Shown here: positions 10,782 through 30,100 of the stretch, one piece after another
Layout of the letters: each line of letters starts with the position of its first letter
Position numbering within the stretch: position 1 is the first letter of the stretch
Assembly: GCA_036365145.1 (NCBI GenBank)
Contig: JAEOAD010002712.1
Coordinates: 4,687,501-4,751,500, forward strand
DNA: 64,000 nt
Source: Orientallactaga sibirica
Taxonomy: Eukaryota > Chordata > Mammalia > Rodentia > Dipodidae
Direction: 5' to 3'
Made by a program: the position numbers and the translations under genes
Notes under the pieces: generated by a model
The model's input: the letters and a program-made list of their open reading frames with translations, nothing else
What the model was told of the DNA's origin: nothing
Database searches by the model: none

Positions 10782-11341
10782 ATCCATATTTTTATTTCAT
10801 GTGGTCAAAAGCAGTCGTTTCAGACTATGAATAAGTAGTGCGCATTTTGAAAATTAACAAACTGAATCAACATGAAGGGGGGAAAATAAACAGCCTTGGC
10901 CTGCCACCAAAGAACTGTTCAAGGGGAAGCTGCTGCTCACAGGCCGGTTTGCAGACGAGCTCGTGTGGATTCCCTTCGTTCAGTTATTGTTCCTCAGCCT
11001 GTCACAGACACTGAGGGGAGAGGCAGACACAGGAAATTACAGGCTATTTTAAATAGCAGGTTTTATTAAAGTCACTTGCTGATGCACTTCATGGCAGGAT
11101 ACGAGACTCAAGTGCTCACAACTTACTTCTTGGCAAGTGCTTTTCCTAAGTGAGTCCCCCCCGGCTAAAGCATGCCACACACTCAGGTCCAGAAGCCATC
11201 TCTGACTGCACCATCTCAACGTTGGTCATGTAGCCACGTCACATCAGAGCGGTGTCAGCAGTGTGAAGAGAAGACACCTTGCTGACATACCATAACTTTA
11301 AGAAAGCAATAAGGTTATCTTGTAGCAGCATAAAAGATCCT
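10782..11341. other. Unique intergenic sequence, nothing recognised
   Basis: Repeat-free stretch with no supported gene or RNA. Confidence 0.4.
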
Positions 11342-11883
11342 TGGGGCTCCGAAGATGGCTCAGTGGGTAAAGTTCTTGCTATTCAAGCACAAGGACCTGA
11401 GTTCAGATCCAGAGCACCCACATAAAACCTGGGTGCAGGGTAGGATACACCTAGAATCCCAGCACTAGAGTATTAGAGACAGGACCTGTTGGCTAGCTAG
11501 AGTAGCTGAATTGGGTGAGCTGTAAGATCAGCAAGAGACTCTGACGGAGATATGATGGAGGGCTGGAGAGATTGCTCAGTAGTTGGGAGCACTTGCTTGC
11601 AAAGCCTGGTGTCCAGGGGTTCAAATCCCCAGTACCCACATAAAGCCAGATGCACAAAGTGGTTCATGCATCTGGAGTTCATTTACAGTGGCAGGAGGCC
11701 CTGGCATGTCCATTCTCTCTCTCTGCTTACAAATAAATTTATAAAAGTATTTTTAAAAAAATAAGATGGAGAGTGACTGAGGACGACACCGGACGTCAAC
11801 CACAGGCCTCCAAATGTGCCTGTGCAGACACGCGAGCCCATGCGAGACATGCAACCATGCTCACACACATGTACACAAAAAAG
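11342..11883 (+). mobile_element. B3/B2-type SINE, sense, interrupted by a DIP SINE
   Basis: The left part (about 11342-11560) has GGGGCTCCGAAGATGGCTCA, GGACCTGAGTTCAGATCC and AATCCCAGCAC. The right part (about 11765-11883) resumes with GACGACACCGGACGTCAACC, AGGCCTCCAAATGTGCC and a CACACACATGTACAC tail. The two halves are one B3-like element split by a DIP at 11561-11764. Confidence 0.7.
11561..11764 (+). mobile_element. DIP-like SINE nested in a B3
   Basis: GGCTGGAGAGATTGCTCAG start, B box GGTTCAAATCC, GCCAGATGCACAAAGTGG body and an AAATAAATTTATAAAAG tail. The 7-base duplication GATGGAG at 11554-11560 and 11765-11771 marks the insertion, so the DIP is younger than the B3. Confidence 0.88.
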
Positions 11884-12391
11884 ATCTTGCTGATTTAAAG
11901 TTCTGAATGAAGACACAGCAACCATAAGCGAATCACTGAAAGTCACACATTGCATCTTTTCACTGAACTATCCATCATTTTCTCCTTCATTAGACAGTGT
12001 GCTTTAAACCATCTTTGCCAATGTCACTGTGAACCCTTGCCTTTGAAGTGGCCTGATAAAACAGACAGGGACTTGGTTATATTTACTACAGGTGAAATAA
12101 CTTCAGCCCTCAGGTTCCCCAAATGCTTCCTGTTCCCAGAGCCTACGGTGCGAGGGCTGCAGGAGCTTCACCTCGTCTGCTGTCTGCAATGGTGCAGGCA
12201 CGGCCTCGGGCCGCGTCTTCTACAAGCACTGCTCTCCTGCTCACAGAAAGGAAGCAGTCCAGAAGCTGGAACACCCAGCATCTGAAAGGAGGGAGGGTGG
12301 CCATGCTTTGACTAATGCCCCTTTAACAAAGTAGTAGGTGAATATTCCAAGTTTCTGTTGTTCTAAGATCATGTCAAAGATGCTTCCCTCT
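11884..12391. other. Unique sequence, nothing recognised
   Basis: Contains the left copy of a B1 target duplication at its end. No supported gene. The plus-strand frame at 11950-12285 shows no domain. Confidence 0.35.
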
Positions 12392-12551
12392 AGCCGGGCG
12401 TGGTGGCTCACGCCTTTAACCCCAGCACTTGGGAGGCAGAGGTAGGAGGATCGCCATGAGTTCAAGGCCACCCTGAGACTACATAGTGAATTCCAGGTCA
12501 GCCTGAGCTAGAGTGAGACCCTACCTCGGAAAACCAAAAAAAAAAAAAAAA
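12392..12551 (+). mobile_element. Young B1 SINE, sense, with perfect target duplication
   Basis: AGCCGGGCGTGGTGGCTCAC start and full B1 body ending GAGTGAGACCCTACCTCGG plus a poly(A) tail. The 16-base direct repeat AAAGATGCTTCCCTCT at 12376-12391 and 12552-12567 is exact, which indicates a recent insertion. Confidence 0.95.
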
Positions 12552-12567
12552 AAAGATGCTTCCCTCT

Positions 12568-13340
12568 GATGTTTGGTTATCAAACAGTGACTTCTGCTGG
12601 TTGTAAGCTTTTCTAACTTCTCATGCCCCCTCGATCCAGCCCTAACTCTTTCCAGGTGAAGGACAGAACAGGCTTGGAGATATGTGGCTTCTTTGCTCTT
12701 TGGCCAGATTCTAGAACTTTCCACTTCTGGAAAGGATGAGGTAGGTGAAAACTGGGTTCAGAACATACAATTAGAAGCTAGGTCAGAAGTAATGGAAGGG
12801 ACTCCACAGGGGCAGGGCTACTTTTAAAAATGAGTATTTCCCTTTCCTTACCTTTCTGGTATTCTGGATTCTGCCGTGTTAGGGTTTCCTGGCAGCAGCG
12901 GGAGGCAGCACTGTTTCCAAGCAGGCAGACCAAAGCTCAGGATGGAAGGTGTCATGGTCTCTATAGGACTCTTACACGGAATTGTTGTGGGTTTAACTTA
13001 CCACGGAGTGCCTTGGCCACTGCAAGATCTAGCTTAGTATTGCACGAGTGCAGTAACAACACTGGGCACACACAGTCTGCCTAGGAGGCCCGTGCCACTC
13101 ACAGTAATGACAGGCACGTTTCTGTAATTTGGATGGGTGTTGAGGGATTCTTTTGGTGGAGGAAGAGGGATTTCTTTTAGTATACTGGAAATGCCCTAGA
13201 AACAAAATCTGATGACTAACACTAGGAGACTTTCCTACTGATGGATTTGAAGGCCACTCGTGGCCACAAAGGAGCAATCCTAGTGCGGTGTGTGAGCAGA
13301 ACCTGAGCTCAGGTGAGCGCTGCCAAAAGCCATCAACTAA
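12568..13340. other. Unique sequence, nothing recognised
   Basis: No gene or repeat that I can support. Confidence 0.35.
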
Positions 13341-13448
13341 CAGGGCGCAGTGGGCGCCTGTCATCTCAGCACTAGAGTGAGGCAGGAGGACGGGTTTTAA
13401 GTCAGCCTGTGACATGTAACCAGACTCTGTCTCAAAAAACCAAAAACA
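13341..13448 (+). mobile_element. Old, degraded B1, sense
   Basis: CAGGGCGCAGTGGGCGCCTG, CATCTCAGCACTAGAGTGAG, GCAGGAGGACGG and ACTCTGTCTCAAAAAACC retain the B1 order with many changes. Confidence 0.6.
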
Positions 13449-13954
13449 GCACACTCAGAACACTGGGACACATTATCTGGAAATGTTGGAGCTTTTAAAA
13501 AAGCAAACGGGTTAGTCCTTCTTTCATATTTAAATCTCTGCTCGGTATTACACTCCTAGTAAGGCTGCTATGTTTGACAAAGTAATTAGCTTTCAACCGG
13601 CTCTCCCCTTTATCACATAAAATATCAGCTTCTGAGAAACACGAATACAGGGCTGTTTGGAATGCTGTTCTAACCATCTTCTTAACAATTTGACATTTCA
13701 CAAAGGGATCCCTAGAGCTCACGACTGGGGGCTTCATGATACACATTTGGTTTTCCAGAAACTACAGAAATCTACACCTCAAGCTAAGTCCATTCTTAAG
13801 GAACTCTTTTATTTTGAAAACACCTGTGTAGTCACCATTCACTAGCTTCTAGTAATTCTGAGCATTTTTTTTAATGTAGAGAGAATAATGGAAAAGACAA
13901 GTAGTCATTGAAATGAAATTAAAATGTAATGAATTTTCATCATTTTAATAAATA

Positions 13955-15641
13955 TATATCAAGAAAACTCACTTTATTACAACACATTCATGTACAAGCA
14001 TCTATCATCTAAATTTTTCAACATCAAATGTTTATCAAATATTGAAAATAAAGGACGAAACATTACTGGACTATTTAGCCATAACACAAGAACATGATTT
14101 AAAAACCGGTCCTTGCGGACAACTGCCCAGCCGACCCTACTCATACACTGTATGAATGAGACCTATATTTAATATTAATAGCAATAATTAAAAAGCCTTA
14201 TCTTGGAGAAACCGGGAGAACGTACCTATTTCCTCCATTTGGCATCTGGTTCCTATGAAGAATTGTTTTTCAAAAGGCCCAAGTTAACCAAGCCAGTCTG
14301 TGACTCTGGCCATGGGAATACCGACCTTGGCCATAAGAACACTGTTTAGTAGATGGAGCTGGCTGGAGTGGTCAGGGTACCACCGTGAACACTCTTGAAA
14401 AATGTCCAAATTCAAGATACTGTTGACAAGAATGTTGGCCAAATACTCAGTAGCGATGACAGACCAAGTCCCATTTCTCCAAAATAACTTTCCAAAACCT
14501 AAAATCTTTACATTCTTTAAGATAAACCTTATCGATCACCACATCATTTATTAACATTGTGCTTCCTAATCGACAGCAAAAGTCATATATAAAAAACCAC
14601 ATGCTTTTATAATCTAAACAAGTGAAATGATGCAAAACTGGTCAAAATATAACGCATGCCACGGTTCTTGAACTTCGTTGGACAAGAAAACAAAACAACC
14701 CAGAGCCCAGAAAGCCCCACCCTTGTGACGCACATCACCACGCTGCGGAGGAGCTCTGCAGCCCTCCCTGGGGCTCCTCCACCCTCCGCACACATCAGAC
14801 CCAAAGCAACTGGGCGTCAAAAAACAAAGCTAGAATAGATGTTGAATCAAAAGTTGAACGCAATAGTTCAAAGTTAACAGTCTCCAAACCATATGGATCC
14901 ACCCTGTGTTTCTTTTCCTGTTTGTTGAATCCCTGCTATAACTCTGATTTATCCTTAATTTTCACATTGGCAAAAATTAAGACAAAGTAAGGCACCAAAA
15001 ATCGCCCTGTATACCACCTACCTCCCTAGTAACCTCATCACCCATCACGGGCAAGCCAGGAACTTGCAGGGAACAGTCTCCACAGATTGTAGATCCCTGC
15101 CCAGACCGTCCTGCCTCACCACCCTACATCCTATTCAGTGCAACCTCTTAACAGTTCCATGAAGCCATTTATCTAGTTTCCTATCTTCAGTCTTTGATTC
15201 AGAACAACACACTGTGTCTTTCTGAAGGGGAGACATTCTCTGCTGGCTCTCTTGATTTGCCAAATGACTGCCTGATTCATTGGCAACTGTGTTGAACTTT
15301 GTTGGCTGGTGGCAGACTCCTTGGAGGGGCAGTGAAAATTTCACAAGATCACATAGTCTCCCCACCCACCCTCTAATCTACTGATCTCTCTCTCTCTTTT
15401 TTTTTTTTTTTGTAGGAAAACTAAGATATACTTTTAAGCAAGAAGCTGACTGTTTTCTTGGCAAAATCACCACATTTAAAAGTAGCTTGCTGATGCCTGC
15501 TGTACAGATGTTGTATGCAATCTGCTCTCTGGGCATTAATACGAATATCTTATCAGTTGTACAAAATATAAAATCCATTCAAAATAAAATTTATGGGTGT
15601 AGCTGACCATGCTGTGAGCTTCCTGCAAGGGCGGGTGAACA
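13955..15641 (-). other. SERTAD4: SERTAD4 3' untranslated region
   Basis: Repeat-free sequence continues from the stop codon at 15644-15642 to the first well-placed minus-strand AATAAA, with no other gene between. The region is AT-rich and holds a poly(T)/(TC)n tract at about 15386-15412. The left end is placed about 20 bases past the signal and is approximate. Length, about 1.7 kb, is plausible for this gene, but transcript evidence is needed. Confidence 0.6.
13973..13978 (-). terminator. SERTAD4 poly(A) signal AATAAA
   Basis: The minus strand reads AATAAAGTGAG here, followed by T-rich sequence as expected around a cleavage site. It is the first strong AATAAA in the unique sequence downstream of the stop codon; an earlier minor site cannot be excluded. 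Confidence 0.5.
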
Positions 15642-23696
<8,055 letters not shown>

Positions 23697-23930
23697 CGCG
23701 CTGCGCCGCCGCCGTCCTCCCCACGCGCCGCCGGGCCTGCCGCTGCCGCTGAGCCGGGGCGCGGCGGCTGAGTCCCCGCAGGTCCCGCCGCCGCGGACGC
23801 TCACGGAATCGAGCGGCTCGGGGAGGCGAGGAGCGCGAGGCAGCCGTCAAGCCCGCTTGCCATTTCCCCGCGGATTTCCGAGCGCGGGCTGAGCCGGGGC
23901 CCCCGGGCGAGCGAGCGAGCGCGGGAACAT
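23697..23930 (-). other. SERTAD4: Proposed SERTAD4 non-coding exon 1
   Basis: The minus strand has a good donor, GCGCG/GTAAGG, with the last exon base at 23697. Upstream sequence is CpG-island DNA. The 5' end is not determinable by eye and the right coordinate is a guess. The exon carries no start codon that would be used, because translation begins in the next exon. Confidence 0.45.
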
Positions 23931-24300
23931 GACAGGCGCGCTCCCCGCCGCCCGCCTCCTGCGCTCCCGCCGCCCCGCCGGCTGCTCGGGGCCCGCCCCG
24001 CCCCGCCCCCAGGCCCCCAAGCCTTCCCTGCAACCTTCTCTGGTGTGTGCGTGTGATTAAAAAAAAGAAAGGAAAGGAAAGGAAATCTGCGCCTTTCCCA
24101 CCCTGCGCAGGAGACTTTCTCTCCCCCGCCGCGGCGGACGGAGATGAGAACCAGCTGTCAGCGCCCGCCGGGCCCCGCGAGGCCCCCCGCGTCCCCAGCG
24201 GCCTGGGTGTGACAGCGCAGCCTGGCCCGGCGGCCACGTGCACCCGCGGGTCCCGGGCACAGCATCCCCAGGGGTGGGGGGAGATCTCCGGGAAATGGAA

Positions 24301-25648
24301 AAGTAATAGGCGAGCTTGTTCTTGGTGGAGGGAATGTGATGGAAGCTCCAGAATCATGGTGTGGCGGACTCGACTGGAGCTTTTTTTTTTCTTTAACATT
24401 AAACTTCTAAGGGCCCACCATCCTGGACATGGGTCACTTCAGGTGTGACGAACCAGAGGCTTGGAAGGGAGACACCTGATCAAACAGGGGGAGGGGTGAC
24501 ACCTGCGCCAAGTGTTACAAAGACTATGGTGTTTGTTTACTGCCTCTATGCCAGATGTGCTAAATATAACACTTCTTTGAAACAGCCTGGGCTGAGAAGC
24601 CAGCCCCAGGCCGCCTGGTCCCTCGGAATCCTGGAGGCACACAGACAGGATGGTGATGGAATTGAACTCGATCTAATTTGCATGCTGATTTCTTAGAATT
24701 GTAATTAAAGTTGTGTAATAAATGGTTTCCATTTTATTTGTACACTTAAAATTTGGGTGACTGACATATTCTTAAGTGAATTTCCTTCATTTTTTTAGAG
24801 CAAATGTGCTTTATTCAATAAAACACAAACACGTTTTAAGCATCATTAGAACTAATCTGTTTTGAAGGTATTTCTGTTGAACTCTGTGCATTAAAGGCAC
24901 TCGGAGGTTTTAGTGCTAGAAAATGAGGAGAAGGGGATTACGCTGAAAACAGACAACCAAGAGCATCATTTCAGTTTTCCCAAAAGACACTCCTGGGTGG
25001 CATGCCTGAAACTGGGAAGAAGACATCCATAGCGCTTTACCCTAAACCATATTAAATTGCACTGACTCTTGCTCCACATAGACAGTCATTGTAAAGACGC
25101 CTTTTTTTATTTAGTGAGAGCTGCTTGTCCACTAGAGTTGGAGGGAGGAGGTGAGGAAAGGCGTAAGGGCAGTTGACATAGTACAAACATTGAAAATCTG
25201 TCCGAATCTAGGCCTGGTGATTGACTCGCAATAAAGGACTAACTGTGGGCTCGGAGCGGAGCAAGGCCTAGTACTGTTTCCATCCCCCTATATATGTTAG
25301 AGAGTATTTAAAGACTATGGGGAAATCCCCATACACTTGTCTGTGTCAAAATACATAGAGCCAAAAGGATCAAATTAAGTGTAAAATTGCGAGAAAGTCC
25401 GAGACTCACAATCAGTGTGGACTGCTCATCGCTGGAGCTCAGTCGCTGAAAAAAGTAGCCTTCTGGGAAATTGGTGCCCAGGGATGGGGCAGACTCTCTT
25501 CCATGGTGCAGCAAACTCATATCCCGAGAGTTAGTCAAGTTGCTGCACCTCATCCTGAGACGCTTGTGCTTCTGAGCGAGAGCTTGACCCGATCCCATCC
25601 TGTACCAATGTTAGGTTATGCTTGATGTTCAGCTTTCCCTGCCCTGCT
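24301..25648. other. Unique sequence upstream of SERTAD4
   Basis: AT-rich, repeat-poor sequence. It contains an exon-like open segment described separately. No other gene seen. Confidence 0.4.
25410..25599 (-). other. Exon-like open segment, unidentified
   Basis: The minus strand has an acceptor-like TTGGTACAG, then an ATG-led open frame of about 63 codons (MGSGQALAQKHKRLRMRCSN at the start, YFFQRLSSSDEQSTLI near the end), then a consensus GTGAGT donor. Composition looks more protein-like than neighbouring chance frames. I recognise no family. It lies upstream of SERTAD4 on the same strand and could be an unannotated 5' exon, a piece of a retrocopy, or chance. Confidence 0.2.
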
Positions 25649-25807
25649 GTTTTTGTTTCGCTTTTGTTTTTGGAGGTAGGGTCCTACTACAGTCCAGGCT
25701 GACCTGGAATTCACTCTGTAGTCTCAGGGTGGCCTTGACCTCATGGCGATCCTCCTACCTCTGCCTCCTGAATGCTGGGATTAAAGGTGTGCGCCACCAT
25801 GCCCGGC
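25649..25807 (-). mobile_element. Young B1, antisense, with target duplication
   Basis: Full reversed B1 (GGAGGTAGGGTCCTACTAC to CCACCATGCCCGG). The 12-base repeat CCCTGCCCTGCT flanks it at 25637-25648 and 25808-25819. Confidence 0.93.
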
Positions 25808-25819
25808 CCCTGCCCTGCT

Positions 25820-26316
25820 TTTATCTCCCATTGAATTGTGTTCTGAGAGTCAAGGTCCAATTGTAGACTGCATGAGCCAGTGCTTGCAAGTAGAGAAGGC
25901 AGCCAAACACGTGTATGGAATGAGAAGCATCGGTAAAAACCTCAAGGCCATGAGTTGTCCATGGCATAAGAACTGTCAACCAAACATGAAATATTTGGGA
26001 TGAGTGAAGGCTATTATAGATGACAATGTTAACTGAGTTCTGTGATGTCATCATTTGGGATATGTGTGCATATGTGTGTGTGAACTTGCAAGAAAAACAT
26101 TTAATTTTAAAGCTTAAAAATACTTTGAGCTGCAAATTCACTGAAAGCAGTGACTATTTTTCTTCAGTTTCAGAGTGCCAGACTTAAAACTGCCGAAACC
26201 CACTTCACAAAACCTTTTCTCATTTAAAAGGAAGATTCTGCAAGTAAAATCTGACTTAGAATGCTAAAGACTCAAGGCCATTTGTGTTAATGTTTTTAAG
26301 AATCTGAATTGCTGGG
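25820..26316. other. Unique sequence, nothing recognised
   Basis: No gene or repeat supported. Confidence 0.35.
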
Positions 26317-26576
26317 CAGGGTAGATAGCTCAGTGATTAACGGTGCTTGCAGCTGGCAAGCCTGCAACCCCAAGATTGGATCTGAGAACCCACCTAAAGC
26401 CAGATGCAAGTAAGAGCTGCATCTGTAACCCAGCATGCCCGCACCCTCCAGGGGCAGACAGCAAGAAAGACCCTGTATCGAGGTGGGAGGAGAAGGCCAA
26501 CACCCCAAAATTGTTCTCTGACCTTCACACAGGCACACCCATATACACACATGTACTACAGACATATTCACACCCC
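26317..26576 (+). mobile_element. B3/B2-type SINE, sense
   Basis: Head GCAGGGTAGATAGCTCAGTG, middle GGATCTGAGAACCCACC, tail TTCTCTGACCTTCACACAGG, CACACCCATATACACACATG. Diverged target duplications AGAATCTGAATTGCTGG (26300-26316) and AGAATTTGAATTACTGG (26577-26593) flank it. Confidence 0.72.
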
Positions 26577-26723
26577 AGAATTTGAATTACTGGCTGAAAA
26601 CTGCATGCAACTGTGTCATAACATAAAAGGTGCATCAGCACTCTCTCTATATATATCACCAGTTCTGCTCCCATCCTCACACCTGCAGTCAGGCTTTCTT
26701 ACCCATCTCTCCAACTGGCACTG

Positions 26724-26783
26724 TTGCTGTTGCCGTCACCGTCACCGTCACCGTCGCTGTCGCCTTCACCATCGCCATCACCT
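26724..26783. repeat. Short imperfect (CACCGT/CGCCAT)n repeat
   Basis: GTTGCCGTCACCGTCACC, then CGTCGCTGTCGCCTTCACC and ATCGCCATCACC: about ten six-base units, CpG-rich for its setting, 350 bases left of the large 43-bp array. The shared CACCATCAC-like word may be coincidence. Confidence 0.7.
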
Positions 26784-27130
26784 GAGCGCTGCAAAGGCAT
26801 AGACCATCTCTTCGTTTTTGTCTCACAAGGCCTGGACGACCTCTGGCTGGCAAGATGTACCCCTGCTTTGCTTCATGTCACTGGCAGTGTCGTCTCTTTT
26901 CCATTTGCTCAGTCTCCGGGCCTTGTCTCGTCTCTATAGCCGCTCCTGTGTCCTTCATCCAGTCTCTCTGTTTCAGACACTGTCTATATTCAGATGACCC
27001 TCAAATGTAGATCCCCAGTCCAGACTCTCCTGACCTTCAGAATCCATGTAGGTCTAGTCTAGTCGGCATCAAAAACTTTCTAGATCGACAAAGCAACCTG
27101 ATTGTCTCTGCTGCCCCAGTTGGTGTGACC
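26784..27130. other. Unique flank of the large tandem array
   Basis: Non-repetitive sequence up to the first repeat unit. No gene seen. Confidence 0.4.
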
Positions 27131-30100
27131 TTGACATTCTCCATTAACGGAGCTCACCATCACTGGTTTCTAGTTGACATTCTCCCTTAACGAAGCTCAC
27201 CATCACTGGGTTTCTAGCTGACATTCTCCATTAACGGAGCTCACCATCACTGGTTTCTAGTTGACATTCTCCATTAACGAAGCTCACCATCACTGGTTTC
27301 TAGTTGACATTCTCCCTTAACGAAGCTCACCATCACTGGTTTCTAGTTGACATTCTCCATTAACGAAGCTCACCATCATTGGTTTCTAGCTGACATTCTC
27401 CCTTAACGGAGCTCACCATCACTGGGTTTCTAGTTGACATTCTCCATTGACGAAGCTCACCATCACTGGTTTCTAGTTGACATTCTCCATTAACGAAGCT
27501 CACCATCACTGGGTTTCTAGTTGACATTCTCCATTAACGAAGCTCACCATCACTGGTTTCTAGTTGACATTCTCCATTAACGGAGCTCACCATCACTGGT
27601 TTCTAGTTGACATTCTCCATTAACGAAGCTCACCATCACTGGTTTCTAGTTGACATTCTCCATTAACGAAGCTCACCATCACTGGGTTTCTAGTTGACAT
27701 TCTCCATTAACGAAGCTCACCATCACTGGTTTCTAGTTGACATTCTCCATTAACGGAGCTCACCATCACTGGTTTCTAGTTGACATTCTCCATTAACGAA
27801 GCTCACCATCACTGGGTTTCTAGTTGACATTCTCCATTAATGGAGCTCACCATCACTGGTTTCTAGTTGACATTCTCCATTAACGGAGCTCACCATCACT
27901 GGTTTCTAGTTGACATTCTCCATTAACGGAGCTCACCATCACTGGGTTTCTAGTTGACATTCTCCATTAACGGATCTCACCATCACTGGTTTCTAGTTGA
28001 CATTCTCCCTTAACGGAGCTCACCATCACTGGTTTCTAGTTGACATTCTCCATTAACGGAGCTCACCATCACTGGTTTCTAGTTGACATTCTCCATTAAC
28101 GAAGCTCACCATCACTGGTTTCTAGCTGACATTCTCCCTTAACGGATCTCACCATCACTGGTTTCTAGTTGAGCTCACCATCACTGGTTTCTAGTTGACA
28201 TTCTCCATTAACGAAGCTCACCATCACTGGTTTCTAGTTGACATTCTCCATTAACGAAGCTCACCATCACTGGTTTCTAGTTGACATTCTCCATTAACGA
28301 AGCTCACCATCACTGGGTTTCTAGTTGATATTCTCCATTAACGAAGCTCACCATCACTGGTTTCTAGTTGACATTCTCCATTAACGGAGCTCACCATCAC
28401 TGGTTTCTAGTTGACATTCTCCATTAACGGAGCTCACCATCACTGGTTTCTAGCTGACATTCTCCCTTAACGGATCTCACCATCACTGGTTTCTAGTTGA
28501 CATTCTCCATTAACGAAGCTCACCATCACTGGTTTCTAGTTGACATTCTCCATTAACGAAGCTCACCATCACTGGTTTCTAGTTGACATTCTCCATTAAC
28601 GGATCTCACCATCACTGGTTTCTAGTTGACATTCTCCCTTAACGGAGCTCACCATCACTGGTTTCAAGTTGACATTCCGAAGCTCACCATCACTGGTTTC
28701 AAGTTGACATTCTCCCTTAATGAAGCTCATCATCACTGGTTTCAAGTTGACATTCTCCCTTAACGAAGCTCACCATCACTGGTTTCTAGTTGACATTCTC
28801 CATTAACGGAGCTCACCATCACTGGTTTCTAGTTGACATTCTCCATTAACGGATCTCACCATCACTGGTTTCTAGTTGACATTCTCCCTTAACGGAGCTC
28901 ACCATCACTGGTTTCAAGTTGACATTCTCCCTTAACGAAGCTCACCATCACTGGTTTCTAGTTGACATTCTCCATTAACGGAGCTCACCATAACTGGTTT
29001 CTAGCTGACATTCTCCCTTAACGGAGCTCACCATCACTGGGTTTCTAGTTGACATTCTCCATTAACGATGCTCACCATCACTGGTTTCTAGTTGACATTC
29101 TCCATTAACGAAGCTCACCATCACTGGTTTCTAGCTGACATTCTCCCTTAACGGATCTCACCATCACTGGTTTCTAGTTGACATTCTCCCTTAACGAAGC
29201 TCACCATCACTGGTTTCTAGTTGACATTCTCCATTAACGAAGCTCACCATCACTGGTTTCTAGTTGACATTCTCCATTAACGAAGCTCACCATCACTGGT
29301 TTCTAGTTGACATTCTCCATTAACGGAGCTCACCATCACTGGTTTCTAGTTGACATTCTCCATTAACGGAGCTCACCATCACTGGTTTCTAGCTGACATT
29401 CTCCATTAACGGAGCTCACCATCACTGGTTTCTAGCTGACATTCTCCCTTAACGGATCTCACCATCACTGGTTTCTAGTTGACATTCTCCCTTAACGAAG
29501 CTCACCATCACTGGTTTCTAGTTGACATTCTACATTAACGGAGCTCACCATCACTGGTTTCTAGTTGACATTCTCCATTAACGGAGCTCACCATCACTGG
29601 TTTCTAGTTGACATTCTCCTTAACGGAGCTCACCATCACTGGTTTCTAGTTGACATTCTCCATTAACGGATCTCACCATCACTGGTTTCTAGTTGACATT
29701 CTCCCTTAACGGAGCTCACCATCACTGGTTTCAAGTTGACATTCTCCCTTAACGAAGCTCACCATCACTGGTTTCAAGTTGACATTCTCCCTTAATGAAG
29801 CTCACCATCACTGGTTTCTAGTTGACATTCTCCATTAACGGAGCTCACCATCACTGGGTTTCTAGTTGACATTCTCCATTAACGGATCTCACCATCACTG
29901 GTTTCTAGTTGACATTCTCCCTTAACGGAGCTCACCATCACTGGTTTCAAGTTGACATTCTCCCTTAACGAAGCTCACCATCACTGGTTTCTAGTTGACA
30001 TTCTCCATTAACGGAGCTCACCATCACTGGTTTCTAGCTGACATTCTCCCTTAACGGAGCTCACCATCACTGGGTTTCTAGTTGACATTCTCCATTAACG

